A stretch of DNA of 64,000 nt from Didymella arachidicola (Eukaryota > Ascomycota > Dothideomycetes > Pleosporales > Didymellaceae). The notes beneath the pieces are model-generated. The model was given only the letters and a program-made list of their open reading frames with translations, made no database searches and had not been told where the DNA came from. The DNA is taken from NCBI GenBank assembly GCA_016630955.3, contig CM050001.1, forward strand, positions 496,001 to 560,000, in the 5' to 3' direction. Position numbers and translations under genes: made by a program. This document shows positions 31,876 to 42,861 of this stretch, in pieces. Numbering within the stretch: the first letter of the stretch is position 1; each line of letters starts with the position of its first letter.

Positions 31876-32350
31876 TCTTTCTGGCCGATTGTTTTGAACG
31901 AAGGATGCGACAAGGCTGAGATAGTGATACCTGCTTGCGGCTGGTTGCAAGTACCGCGAAGAGGCCCTATCGCCTCAATTGACACTGAAAATAGGTATAG
32001 AGAAGCGGGTATCATCTAGCGACAGCTGTTCGCAATGTTTTGTAGGTAGCGCGTAGAGATGTGTGAAGTCGAGGAGGCGGGCTGTGAGTGCAGCGGGAAT
32101 CGGCTTATGTCGAAAGCTAGCACATGAAAGGCTAGCGGTCAGCCTTCAGACTGATAAAGTCCAGGTCTACTTCGTATTCGATACAAATATCCAAACCAAG
32201 TACTCGTGAGATGACATTCATGGCTCAGGGGAAACGTAGGTATCTCTTTGGAAGCTAACACTAAATATCATTTATGTACAATTTAAGGGATAGGCTCATT
32301 TCAGCACTATCTGCCATTCCCATCGCGGAAAAATAAAGTTATTGGAACGC
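31876..32350. other. Spacer between the tandem HET genes
   Basis: About 475 bp holding the promoter of HET copy 1 and the 3' end of copy 2. A short inverted repeat gctag/ctagc lies near 32115-32135. No gene is seen. Confidence 0.45.
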
Positions 32351-33520
32351 TCAGCGCAACTGGTAAAGATTCAGAGACTGTGCATGTCGCCTAGCTGAGT
32401 AGGTAACGACATCTTCCGGTCCGGTATGGGATGGGGGCGCACTAGCCGAGGCTTCTGTCCACTCTTGCCCATGCCGCAATCCAAGCACGTTCAACACCAA
32501 GGCCGAGAACTCTGACAGCTGGATCGCGCCATCATTTTCATGCACCAGTTGCTTTTTGTGGCGGTGCATGAGCTGTCCATGTAGACCGATCGGTGACAAG
32601 TTGTAGTCCACAGGAATTGGGAACTTCTCAAGGGCTTTAGAGTCAAGTAGCGAGAGTATGGCGTAGATGCGGTCCCTTACGTCTCCGCATTCTCTAGTGT
32701 GCATCGAAAGGTCTGAGAGCAATTGGGCAAGATCCTGAGCTTTGCTTTGTCCACTTTGATGTGCCTGGCGGAGGCGAGCCAAGTCGTACAGTCCAGAGTG
32801 TTGGTCGAGAACAGTGTTCCAAAGCATCCTGGCGCAGCGCTCTTGTGTCTCCCCATCCATACGTGCATCTCCGCACCAGAACTCCACCTTTCGAGCGAGA
32901 ACATACTCTTGGATAACCCAGGCTCGCCACCAATAGCTGGCCTCTCGCAGCGTTGGCCCATGGATCTTGATCAAGGTTCTGTCCCGGTCAAATTGTTTCA
33001 GAGTTTCTGCAGGCTCTAGACTTGAGAGCTCCCTGAAGGCATGTACCATTTCAGGAGGACCTGCTCCAAGCCACGCGACGACTTTACTGGCTCGTGAGAA
33101 TATCTGACCCATCAGAGCGACCTGGTGACTGCGCTCAGCGTTGCTTGACTGATTGATGCACAGGGCGTCTGCCCATATGTACTCTGCGTTGCCGCTCCTG
33201 TGAAAGCGGTCCAAAACTTCCCATAGGTTGACTCGGATCTCAAATGGTCGTCCTGATAAGGAGATCGTTCTAACCTCGTCCGCAGTGCCCCAGACGTAAG
33301 ATAGGGCTATGTATGGCGGAGCATAGCCGAATGGTACAGATTGCAAATTCACTTGGATCTCTGATGCAGAATCCTGAGGGTTCACTTTTGGGGGGATGTG
33401 GATCAGTCGTATATTGTTGCTGTGACCGAGGTCCAATGGGTGCTTTGTATAGGCCGTTGTCAAGCCTGCAGCCTCCTGGAATACGGTCATCTTCTCGGCT
33501 TGGTTGAAGTCGACCTTCAT
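32351..33520 (-). CDS. HET-domain protein (heterokaryon incompatibility type), copy 2
   Basis: A single exon of about 389 aa from the ATG at 33520; an ATG 10 codons further in (before TVFQEAAG) is also possible. HET-domain motifs are all present: YIALSYVWG, YIWADALCINQSS, ERSHQVALMG, VVAWLGAGPPE, YWWRAWVIQEY. A C-terminal block with DRIYAILSLL and VDYNLSPIGL follows. The order and spacing of motifs match copy 1 from end to end, so the two genes come from a tandem duplication that has since diverged. Divergence under pressure for allelic specificity is known for HET families, but whether it applies here is inference. Confidence 0.88.
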   Translation of the reverse strand: MKVDFNQAEKMTVFQEAAGLTTAYTKHPLDLGHSNNIRLIHIPPKVNPQDSASEIQVNLQSVPFGYAPPYIALSYVWGTADEVRTISLSGRPFEIRVNLWEVLDRFHRSGNAEYIWADALCINQSSNAERSHQVALMGQIFSRASKVVAWLGAGPPEMVHAFRELSSLEPAETLKQFDRDRTLIKIHGPTLREASYWWRAWVIQEYVLARKVEFWCGDARMDGETQERCARMLWNTVLDQHSGLYDLARLRQAHQSGQSKAQDLAQLLSDLSMHTRECGDVRDRIYAILSLLDSKALEKFPIPVDYNLSPIGLHGQLMHRHKKQLVHENDGAIQLSEFSALVLNVLGLRHGQEWTEASASAPPSHTGPEDVVTYSARRHAQSLNLYQLR

Positions 33521-33740
33521 GAGTATAGAAATGCCGGAAGAGAAAGGCAATTTCCGTTGTCTGCAGGTATGTCCACGTGATGCCGTCGATTAGGAAGGTG
33601 GGACATGGCCAAGGATGGAAGCGACTGCCATCCACTCGAGTGAGCAGTAGGAACAGGGCGTAAAAGTTGAAAGAGCATCCATGAGAATAAGTAGCCAGCT
33701 GCGTTAAAGATAGTACGAAAGTCAAATTTACTTCCAGAAC

Positions 33741-35222
33741 TCAGATCCGGCGTCCGCTACCAATATGCACCGGCACACCCGGATGCATGTTCAGCAAATA
33801 CTGCGGCCCAGGCATCGCGCCACCGCCGAATGTTTTTCTCTGCCCATCTGCATTGCTACCCTCGTGTCTACTCTCATCTAGGAAGCCCTTCAAACTCGTC
33901 GCACTTCCAGTCTCGCTGCCAGACCGACTCTCCTTGCGCAACAGGCCGAGCTCACTTGAAGATACGGAGTTGAGAGATAATTTCTGATTGGCTCTGGCGT
34001 ACGCAGAACCGCGGCGGCGCACGATGGAGCTGATGATGGCAAGAAAGATGACGAGGACGAGAGAGAGCGCGGTATAAATCAGGATGATCGGTCGAGACTG
34101 CTGGGCCAGATGGAGTCCAAGACCACCGGAGATGAGGAGCAGTGTGAGCGCTAGGCTAGAGAACGGCGCATGGAGGCGTGGGACGATACGGTGAAGCTTG
34201 GCTAACGGGCGCACTGGAAGAACCGAGAGAAGCACGAGTGGCGCGACAGTGATGAATGCGAGGATCTGGTGGGGTGTGTTGAATGATTTGGACTATGCCC
34301 CATGTCAGTAGGTTATCCTCGGATAGCTTAAGGAGGACTTACGCGATTATATTGACTCGAGGTGCTGATGCCCAGGCCGTATGCAACGCCCAAAGACAGC
34401 ACCATGATGATCGAGAAGCCAACGTGGACGCGAATGTTTCTCATGAACCCTGCGATGAACACATTGAGCGGCCATACAACGAACAATACCAAACAGCCCA
34501 AGATGGCGTGTGCAAGGGTTTTTGTATCTGTGTCTTTTGTCATGCCACCTTCCTGTTGCACGCCGGCATTCGCACTGCTCCTTAACGGGACGCTACCGGT
34601 GCCCGTAGCAGCCGTCATGTCCATGGTGAAATTGCCGTATCTCACGTGACGCTTGAGATTCGAAGACTGAGACGAAGACTGGAGTGGGTAAGGATCACCA
34701 AAAGCGTAGATCATAGGCTGTTGGGGAGAAGTAGCATCCAGGAAGCCGTTGGGCCAAACACGGCAGTCTGAACAGCGAGCATGAAGTACCATCATGTCGT
34801 CTTGGATGCCCGTGCCATCCAGGATTTCGATATCGATCTTATTGGTGAAGACTGGTTCTCCGCCCTTCCTGCCTATGCGCGGCGAGATAGTGACATCTGT
34901 TGATGTTAGCTTTGCTTGGCATGATATTCAACTTGGACGTACTATTGCCATCTGCGTCAGGATACATAATCAACATGAGGCTGTTCTCCATTTGCGATCC
35001 GAATCCAACACCCACCCATGAGTATGCAGGGCTGGCGAAGTATAAGTATACATCACTCGAGTCGTTTGCGATGTTGACCGAGAACTGTGTCTCCGTGTCT
35101 GATACGTAGAAGGTCGAGGCTGAAGGAACGAATGTGGTGCTGTTTTTCGCTTGCGCACAGGTGAATCTGGAGAAGATGGAGAGTGCGATGGCAATCAGAA
35201 ATGCTGATTCAAGTTTCAACAT
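33741..35222 (-). CDS. DOMON-cytochrome b561 membrane protein
   Basis: Three exons, 35222-34943, 34896-34343 and 34292-33741, with introns of 46 and 50 bp; about 461 aa. A signal peptide (SAFLIAIALSIFSRFTCAQA) leads into a DOMON-type beta-sandwich (about residues 30-200; SWVGVGFGSQMENSLMLIMYPD, then a Cys pair CSDC). Five hydrophobic helices follow (about residues 235-400) with His residues at positions expected for two b-type hemes: LAHAILG, IRVHVGFS, TPHQIL and LHAPFS. A polar cytoplasmic tail of about 75 residues ends the chain. The family resembles the cytochrome domain of cellobiose dehydrogenase fused to b561 and probably moves electrons across a membrane; donor and acceptor are unknown. 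Confidence 0.88.
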
Positions 35223-36384
35223 CTTGCAGTCGACACACGCTCAGGTCGCAGCTAGCGATAGGGAAGAGGAAGAGGTGAGTAGAACAAGCCCCTCCAGAGC
35301 GCACCTGCAGCTCGTCATACCTTATACGCAGGTGTCTTTGCGTACACGTACAGCCACACATTGCCAAGTCGCTGTTGGGTCTCGCCGACCAAAGGGAGCA
35401 AAGGTCATTGTTGGACGGGCCCCACGGCTGAGCGCACAACCAACCGGAGTATGCTGGAAGCGTGCATGCGCCCCTCACCTCACTGTGAAACTTCACATTT
35501 GGCCCTCGCACTTTGTGTGGCGCTTGTACCGTTCTCCAATGTCTCTCTCGTGGTTGGCGCGCGGTCTTGTAACGTGAAACCCCTGGCCTGGAATGCGTGC
35601 ACCACTAAGCGCCGGACTTCATTGGCAGGCACCATCTAATAATACACTGCATTCCAAAAGTCAGGTGTGTAGGAACGTGGTCGTGACTGCGATGCTGGGC
35701 AAGGACGATGATATTGGGACGCAGCGCCGATGCAGGGAGTGATGTTGTAGGAAAGAGGTCGAGCGAGCTCAGTCGCTCCTTACTTCTTCGTCGCTTGCAC
35801 TAGCCAGAAATAGAGAATCAAAGGCGCAACCTCTCACAAATAACGGCCAGCAGACCTTCCGAGAATCACCACATCCACCATATGCTCGCTTGCTTGAATG
35901 CGCGATCTTGAAAAAACGTTGTATTGGAGAGAACGGAAACTATGTGCCTCCTTGCGCGCCGCATCCCTATCAACGAAACCAACGTAGTCAACCGTAAGCT
36001 CAAGAGTCCACCGTAATGGATGCTGAAGGAGCGAGCTCCAAGGCCTGTAAGCTCGTTCTTGCTCGCTCCGGGTATGCTAGTCATAGTCATCATAATCATT
36101 AGGGCGTGCAATCCAAAATGCGGCCGTATCCTCGTCGCCAACCATCATGTCTGGCCGTCGAACTCATCGTCTGTATCATGCTGGAACCTTCGCAGACAAT
36201 CGCGCTGAGTTAAACTGGGTGAGGATCTGAGTCCAGTCTGATCTGCGTGATCTGCCCGCCAAGACAGTATCCGCTTGTTCCAGATGCAGTGTAAATCCAA
36301 GACCCGTTACGCTGGCTTTCGAGTCTCAATTTCGAGAAGTGGTATAGTCGCAGAGCTCAAAGGAATCTAGTGCCATCGCGTCAT
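35223..36384. other. 1.2-kb intergenic region, nothing recognised
   Basis: Contains the promoter of the DOMON-b561 gene and the 3' end of the DUF8035 gene. Several frames below 150 codons exist on both strands, without recognisable domains or splice structure. Confidence 0.4.
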
Positions 36385-38349
36385 CTAACGGTATCGACTG
36401 CGACGGCTGTCAAAAGACACTTCGTGCTCGTAGTATCGATCATCGTAGCCCGAACTGGGCCGGCGTATCTCCTCTCGCTCGAACTCGATCTCTCTTATCC
36501 GCGACTTGCGCTTGCGGCGAATCTCGTCAGAGATCTCAACGAGTTGAAGAACATCCTCCTGATGGCTTGTCAGTATGCTGCCAAATCGAAAAGCCCGGGG
36601 CTTGCACGTACATAGCGCAGATACTCCATGATGTAGTAGAAATCGTCTGTCTCTTCACACCTGTAGCCCATGCTATCGATGGCTTCGCGGAGGACCAGGT
36701 CTTTGGTGACTTCCGTCCACATGTCCTTCTTCTTCGGTTTAACCTGAGTATGAACGTCAGTGATATGTTCATCATCAGCGCTGATGAACTTGGATCGGCG
36801 GACGCCGTTATATCGCTGCCATGTGACTTCTTGGGAGCCACCACCGATTCCGTCCAACTGAACTCGCTTGGTGCCTGGTGGAACGTCGATGATGGTCCAA
36901 TCTGTAGTAGCACCATTCCAAGCCTCGCCCGGATAGGCTCGCTCCAAGGCTTTGCGATTGTAATAATCGGCTTCCATCTCGAACTCGGAATCGGCATGGG
37001 CAGGAGCAGTATAACAACGTCTGGGAGGGCTGAAGGAGGGCGAGCGGGCTCTCACCTCAAAGCCAGTGCGGCTGCGGCTGCGATCAATCTCAATGTCGAG
37101 CTCCTCAAACTCGGAGGAACGCCCGCCTTTCCTGGTTCTGGAGTTCATTAGCTGCGCTCGCGAAGGGTAAAGTCATGGTACACTTACTCTCTCCGGTTGA
37201 TTTCGATCTCGATGCGCTCGTTGCGCGGCGGCGACGGAGGCGCAGGTGGAGGAGGGGGAGGCGTTGGCGAGCGGGCTCTCTCGACACCTACGTTGCCGTC
37301 AACATCACGTATGATACTGGTTTTGAAAATTCAAACCTACCGTGGTCGATATGCCTATGATGTGTGATGATCTCCTGGATGATAGGAGGTCTGATCTCTG
37401 GCTCAGGCGCTGGTGGTGGCGGTGGTGGAGGTGGCGGGGGCTCAGGAGAGGGCGAGCGCTCTTCCATACGGCGAATGACTATTTCGTCCTTGACGACTTC
37501 GCGCTCACGCGGTCCTCGCGACTGCTCACGAGGGCGGCGAACAACGAATTCCTCGTGCTCGCGAGCAACGAGCTCTCCACGGGAGCTGGGCGGCGGGAGA
37601 GATCGCTCGCGGCCTCGTATGACCAGCGAGTCTCGCTCTATGCTTCGGTCCCTGCCGTTGTGGCTGAACTCGCGGCGAGAGGTGCGGATGTCAAAGTTGC
37701 CGTCTCGCTCCTGGAAGCGAATGGAGCCACGCTCAGCGGAGACATCGCGGCCGTCACGGCTGAATTCCTTGTGCGAGGTACGGATGTCAATGTTGTCGCC
37801 GCGGCCTCTGAAACGGACGTCCTCCCTCTCGACGCTGACCTCACGTGGGCGAGCGCCGTCGCCGCGGCGGAAGGGGATGTCGCGCTCGAAGTGGGCCTCT
37901 CGAGGCGGAGGTCCTCTAGACTGCTCGCGGCGCCTGATCGTCACGTCAAGGTCCTCCTTCTCGCGCTCTACTTCGCGGCGGCCACGGCCTCCGGTGTCGC
38001 TGCGTCGAATGGTGATATCGTCTACCTCGCGCTCTCGTAAGCTAGAGGGCGGAGGCGGGGGACGGCTCCGGATGGAAATGGCATCGTCGTCGTCGAAGCC
38101 CCCACGACGGCTGCGAGGTGGAGGTGGGGCTCTCGACAAAGTGTCCTCGTCGCGCTCCCGTCCACGCAGTACCATGGGTCCTGCAGTTGGGCGGTCGTGG
38201 AAGAAGTCGGGGGCACTGCGGCGCGGGTCGCTGCCCCGGCGGAGCTCTATGTCAAGCTCCTCATAGTTGCGGTCGCTGCGGTTGCCGTTGCGGTAGAAGT
38301 CGCGCTCACGCTCCTCATACAGCTCGGCGGTCGGGTAGCGGCGCGACAT
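36385..38349 (-). CDS. DUF8035 protein with repetitive charged N-terminus
   Basis: Four exons, 38349-37341, 37287-37188, 37137-36612 and 36558-36385, with introns of 53, 50 and 53 bp; phases close to give about 602 aa. The N-terminal 335 residues are extremely rich in Arg, Glu, Asp and Pro, with recurring patterns such as ELDIELRR and DITIRR, an internal repeat (171-248) and a polyproline run. Exon 2 encodes RARSPTPPPPPP. The conserved C-terminal domain (from about residue 410) has WTIIDVPPGTKRV, GGGSQEVTWQRYNGVRRSKF and ITKDLV-type segments, matching the fungal DUF8035 family as I recall it. The last exon is a basic, mostly helical tail (EIRRKRKSRIREIEFE). The function is unknown; a nuclear or RNA-linked role would be a guess. 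Confidence 0.8.
37606..37839 (-). repeat. Imperfect 32-residue internal repeats in the DUF8035 protein
   Basis: Residues 171-202 and 203-234 are two aligned 32-residue units (VSVEREDVRF...SRDGRD and VSAERGSIRF...SHNGRD). A partial third begins RSIERDSLVIRGRER. They share the patterns xSxER, FDIRTS or IDIRTS, and EFSxxGRD. The repeats lie in the disordered N-terminal half. Confidence 0.8.
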
Positions 38350-39368
38350 GGCACGCGGGGGCTGCGTGTGAGGGACGGCTCAGCGAAGGTGGTGGGCTGA
38401 GTGCTGATCTGCCGCAACAACGCGGGCGGAGGGGTGATATGGGCACGAGGCAGGATGCAGGAGAAGAAGAGGGAAGAATAATCAGGATAACAAGAGCACA
38501 AGCAGGCTGCGAATGCCTGACGTTATGAACCGAGTCCGCCCGCTGGAGACTGCAGCGAGTGGGGTGGTCGAGCAGGCCTTGGACTTGGTCGTTGGGCATG
38601 ATCCCGCATCAAACGATGACGTACCTTCCACATGAGCCCAGCCATCCAATCGCAGTCGCCGTTGCAGCATCCTCGAGCACCTGCACACGCAAAATACGCT
38701 GCAGCCGCGTTCCAGCCACCGGTGAGTGTGCACGCACAGTCATCTGCAGATATCACGGCTCTTGCGCGGACGACTCGACGACTTCTCTCCAGGTTCTCCA
38801 GTCTGCCCGAAACTGCCCCTGTCAGAAGTACCGCAACCTGTTCGGTGCAATTAGCGAGGTTCGGTGGCTTTCGATGCATGTGATTGTAGCACTCCTGTTA
38901 TGCGAACATTGTCAGAACTCAGAACTTGCTGCAAACTGGGCATGCAGCAACAGGTCAGGCACATTCAGGTACAGCAGCGGAGACCCAACGGGAGCCTGAC
39001 GCCAAAAGGGTCTGCCGGGAGGTCTAATAGCTCCCTGACTCTCTGTTCTACGGGGTCAAGATCTGCCTAAGGAACGTAGCTCTCCCGTCTTTGGCTTGAC
39101 AAAACCTTGACGCAACGTGCACTCGGGAGGGCGAGGCGATCCGTTACCGTGCCACTACTCTACCCGGGACCCTCGACATTTGCGGCGTGAATCAACTTCA
39201 TATCAAACGTGCTCATTGTCACATTCTGGTGTGCAAGATGACCGGGCTCTTGCCTCGATGGTGCCTTCCATTCAAACATGCATAATGACGTCACAAAGGC
39301 ACACTTCCACGAGCGAGTTTCGACAGCTGTCCAGTCAACCAATGCTACATCATATGATCGACGCTCTA
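38350..39368. other. 1-kb intergenic region, nothing recognised
   Basis: Separates the DUF8035 start from the end of the broken MFS gene. The first 250 bp are GC-rich and probably promoter and 5' UTR. No gene is supported. Confidence 0.4.
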
Positions 39369-40945
39369 TTATTCGATAAGTCTCTTGTGGGATTGGAGTG
39401 GCCTCAGCCGCTGTCCTGTATACATCAGCGCGACCGTTATAGGAACAGTACCGACTCCCAGCAAAGCTAATGCGCTGAAGGTCCAACCATGACCGACTCG
39501 TCCAACCAGTGCAGGTCCTGCCAGAGGCAACGCAGCAGCGCCAGCATTCCTCAACAAGACCGTCGCAGCCGTCGCAGAAGCCGCATAGATGCCGAAAGCG
39601 TCCACGAGGTAAGCCCAGGAAGAGATGGCAACCGACACGAATCCGTAGCCGACAAGACTCGACAAGAAGATAGGAGCGATCCAGTGTACTTCGTACTGGA
39701 CAGTCCAGCAAAAAGACAACAAGCCAAGTGGCATGAGCGTACTGTCCATGATCATAGGAGGTAGACGGTTTTCGGTGGATTCCTTACCCTTCTGCCGCTT
39801 GTGAAGCAGGTACCAGTCAACAAAGGGTCCAACGGTGAGAGTGCTGGAAATCATCCCAATAACTGAACAAAGTAAGTGGGTGCATGCAGTCGACCGCTGT
39901 CTCGACATACCAAGACCCCAGTACGTCAGCCCAATGACGCTCTTGTTGAAGCCGTACCTCTGCTCGTACACGTCTGGAAGTAACGTTATGATCAAATATA
40001 CCAGGCTCATAGCTATCCCGCCGATCATGCCAACGAGAAGCACAACAGGTGAGTGCATAAGTAGCTTCAGCGGTCTCAGCATGGTCTTGATCGGCATCCA
40101 CTTGGTCCGCGGTCCTTCTCGTACTTCGATCTTAATCGCAGATCGCCAGTTTTTTCCCTGAGTTTCGCAGCCTTAACCTCCAGGATGCGCACTCGGTACG
40201 TCTCTCTGAATGTCACTAAGAGGAGCGCTTGTAACGGACCCGCGATGATGGCAATCAGCCAAAATGTCCACCGCCATCCCAAAGCCTCCGAGATCACACC
40301 TTCAATTGACGGACCAACGACCGGGGCGATGAACGGTATTATACCCATAATGCTCAACGCTTTGCCTCGTTGCTCCTTTCGAAACATGTCGCCCGCAATA
40401 CACGGATTGACGACAGTACTTGCGACCCTCATACCCAACAGAAAGCGCATCGCGATCAGTATGCCCATGGAGGTACTTCGTGCTGCAACAATGCTGAAGA
40501 CAACGAACAAGACATTAGCGGTATGATATACCGGCAGCCTACTCCACGCCTCGGACAATGGGGCTACAACAAGCGGACCCAGAACTTCGCCTAGCTCCCA
40601 GATTGACACCAGAAGCGTTGCATCGAGCTTATTGTTTGACTTGAACTCGGCCAGTATGGATGGTGTGGCGGGTGCGCAGAGCAGGATTGCCAGGTTGCTG
40701 TTGTAGATCAGCAACGTTGTACAACCACCAAGTCGTAGCAGTATGACCCACACAACCAGGCTCGGGAACAAGATCAGAATCACTGTGCTCCACTTGTAGA
40801 ACTTGGTCCAATTTCAGGGATCTTCCGGATCGTTATCGCCGTCGAAGTCGACAACATGCGCATCATCACCTGCAACAACATCAGCGACGAGATCGACCTC
40901 CGGGACGTGCTTCACCTCCGCTATGGCGTTGACCTGGAGGTCCAT
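39369..40945 (-). pseudogene. Inactivated MFS transporter (DHA1-like)
   Basis: The minus-strand gene would start at 40945 (MDLQVNAIAEVKHVPEVDL). Its N-terminus has the family's acidic lead-in DNDPEDP-x-NWTKFYKW, but x is a TGA stop at 40816-40814. An intron at 40698-40751 joins the first membrane helix (PSLVVNLAILLCAPATP). Motif A-like WELGEVLGPLVVAPLSEAWSR and the block VNPCIAGDMFRKEQRGKA follow. Near 40095-40130 the frame shifts by one base between LRLRSKYEKDRG and MPIKTMLRPLKLL. A second intron (39863-39910) is well formed. The C-terminal half retains six hydrophobic segments. Two independent lesions make loss of function likely. The family usually exports drugs or metabolites. The neighbouring UstYa-like gene is also dead. 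Confidence 0.8.
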
Positions 40946-41377
40946 CGTAAAAACCCTGCAGCGTTCTTGTTGTGATATTACTGTTTTTTAATGTAGTGAT
41001 ATTGCTCCAGCCCACGAAATATTGAAAGTAAGCACTACTTCCTACGATGTTAATGACCGAAGATTCAGAATTATGGTGTCGAAATCATTGGTGCCCTAGC
41101 CGGAACGATGCTGTGAGCAGGTCGAAGTGCGCCGTTATAGGAGGGTGCTGGGATGGATGAGCGTTTAGCCGACCAATCGTCGAACCGCACTCTCGAAAGC
41201 AAGTTATGAAGGCTATACTGACATTCCCTAGGAAACATCGCATGTCAAACATCCTGTTTAGAATCTCGGCCAACTCGATATGCGAACGATTAAACGATTA
41301 AACGTCATGGCTTGAGAGGTCCACTACGCGCCAGAAGCCACGTACTTCACCATCCATCTCCAGCATCCACATCACCC
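40946..41377. other. Spacer between two pseudogenes
   Basis: About 430 bp with a repeated gattaaac motif near 41290-41305. No gene is seen. Confidence 0.4.
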
Positions 41378-42342
41378 TCAGTGAAAATTCAGCGCCCTCC
41401 CTCCTTCACCTCGCTCATCGACCCACGCCCTCACATCCTCTCACCTTCGACACGTATGTTCTCTCTCCGTCTGCCCAAGATAGAACACAGTCTTCTTCGG
41501 CCCCTCATTGCCACCCTCCCACACCGGCTTCAGCGTCACCGGCGTAAGATCCGCATGGCACATGATGCTCTGCCTTAGCTGATCAACGCAATGATCAATA
41601 TGCATGCGCCGGTACTCCGCAGGCAACTCCATGTAGGCCCCGTAGTAGCCGCTGTCGAGGTGCTTGCGCACAGCGTTGAGGCAGTGCAGGCTGTGGAGGA
41701 CGTCTGGGCCGGCGAATACGGCTGGGTCTTGCTCGCTGTCGTAGAGGGCGAAGCGGATCGTGCCGGCTGCCTGAGTGTCTTGGTGTAGAATGGAAGCTTC
41801 AGGAGTCGTAAGTGCAGAGTAGCGTCCTGGAGAGCATTAGTGGAGTCGGTGTTGGAAAGGAAGTGCCCACCATGGGTGAGGGCATCCCAGTTTGCATCAA
41901 TGGCTGGATTCGGCAGCCCGACATACTGAGGTTTCGATACATCGAGTACCATGTACAGGGAGCCGTTGGAATAGTCTCGGAGAGCGGAGCTGAAGCGATG
42001 CTATTCGAGCTGAATAGAGCGTTGCGCATCCGGAAGATCGGTGGCGAAGCCAGTCTCGTACGACCTTAAGCCTCGCGAATGAGATCTGAAGACATCTTGG
42101 GTCTGCACAATCGAGAAGATCAGCAACAAAATAGTGGTGAAGAACCAGAAGTTGATGTTGAAGTACTGGCGACGACATCGATGGGGGACCTCGGGCTCGT
42201 CCGCGCCTGTAAGCTTCTCACACTCAGTGTCGGCTATACTGCGGTAGGAGTGCTTTCCCAATCGCCGAGTCTTGAGATTTGCCACTATCACCAGTACCCA
42301 TCGTGATGTGGAGCGCTGCTGGGGCCTTTCCAAGTCCGCCAT
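41378..42342 (-). pseudogene. Inactivated UstYa-like (DUF3328) protein
   Basis: The minus-strand gene starts at 42342. A cytoplasmic basic segment and one membrane helix (NINFWFFTTILLLIFSIV) are followed by the typical SYETGFATDL and the NGSLY block. Later come the two metal-binding-type motifs of the family, HSLHC and HIDHC (with MCHADLTP). Three lesions are visible: TAG at 42003-42001 after RSIQLE, a frame change around 41800-41815, and TGA at 41443-41441. The last sits where the conserved CRxW-x-V tail would carry a Trp; beyond it the reading EDVRAWVDERGE continues to a stop at 41378. UstYa-type proteins act as oxidases in fungal RiPP and other secondary-metabolite pathways. This copy cannot make a full protein. 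Confidence 0.82.
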
Positions 42343-42861
42343 GGCTGCTGCAACGAGATCCGAGATGCAAGACGTGTAGCGAAGGACATCCTTAAGAGCA
42401 AGTACATCAAGTCAGATTCTCTTACAGGATCTATTTCGAGATCCAGCCCAAAATCTGACCTGTGTGGCGTCCATGTTCGCTATTCTCCGCCTATTCACTT
42501 CAGTAAGGGCGGCCCCGCCATAGGGTGTAACATAGCGTGGCCCGCTTCTGATTGAGTGCTTCCTCACCAAATATCCTGTTTAGAGTTTGTATTTGACCAG
42601 ACAAACGCATTTCATGTCTTAGATGCGCAGTCCTCGCCTTGGCGATAGTGGGGACGAGATTCCAGGGGCGAAGGTGATGATAGGATCCCTTGCCCTCTAC
42701 TCTAGGGGAGAATATGACTAAGATTCTCACTCATTTTATGTGGAATATTTGCGGGAATATGAGTGATTAGTAGAGATTATAAGATCTGCTGTGACGCAGT
42801 CCAGCCCTTGACATTCTTGCCAATCACCTGGTGTCGGAGCACCACATTGTATACGCAACGT
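42343..42861. other. Spacer with no gene seen
   Basis: About 520 bp between the UstYa-like relic and the degenerate HET copies. It is AT-richer around 42720-42790. No gene structure is seen. Confidence 0.4.

Noticed and set aside
37342..38266. Two plus-strand frames of 232 and 300 codons over the DUF8035 gene
   Set aside because: Shadows of the Arg/Glu/Pro-rich exon on the minus strand; the four-exon minus gene has consistent phases and a recognised C-terminal domain.
41575..41952. 125-codon minus frame as a separate gene
   Set aside because: Its first half is the middle of the UstYa-like relic and its second half is an out-of-frame reading of the HSLHC region.
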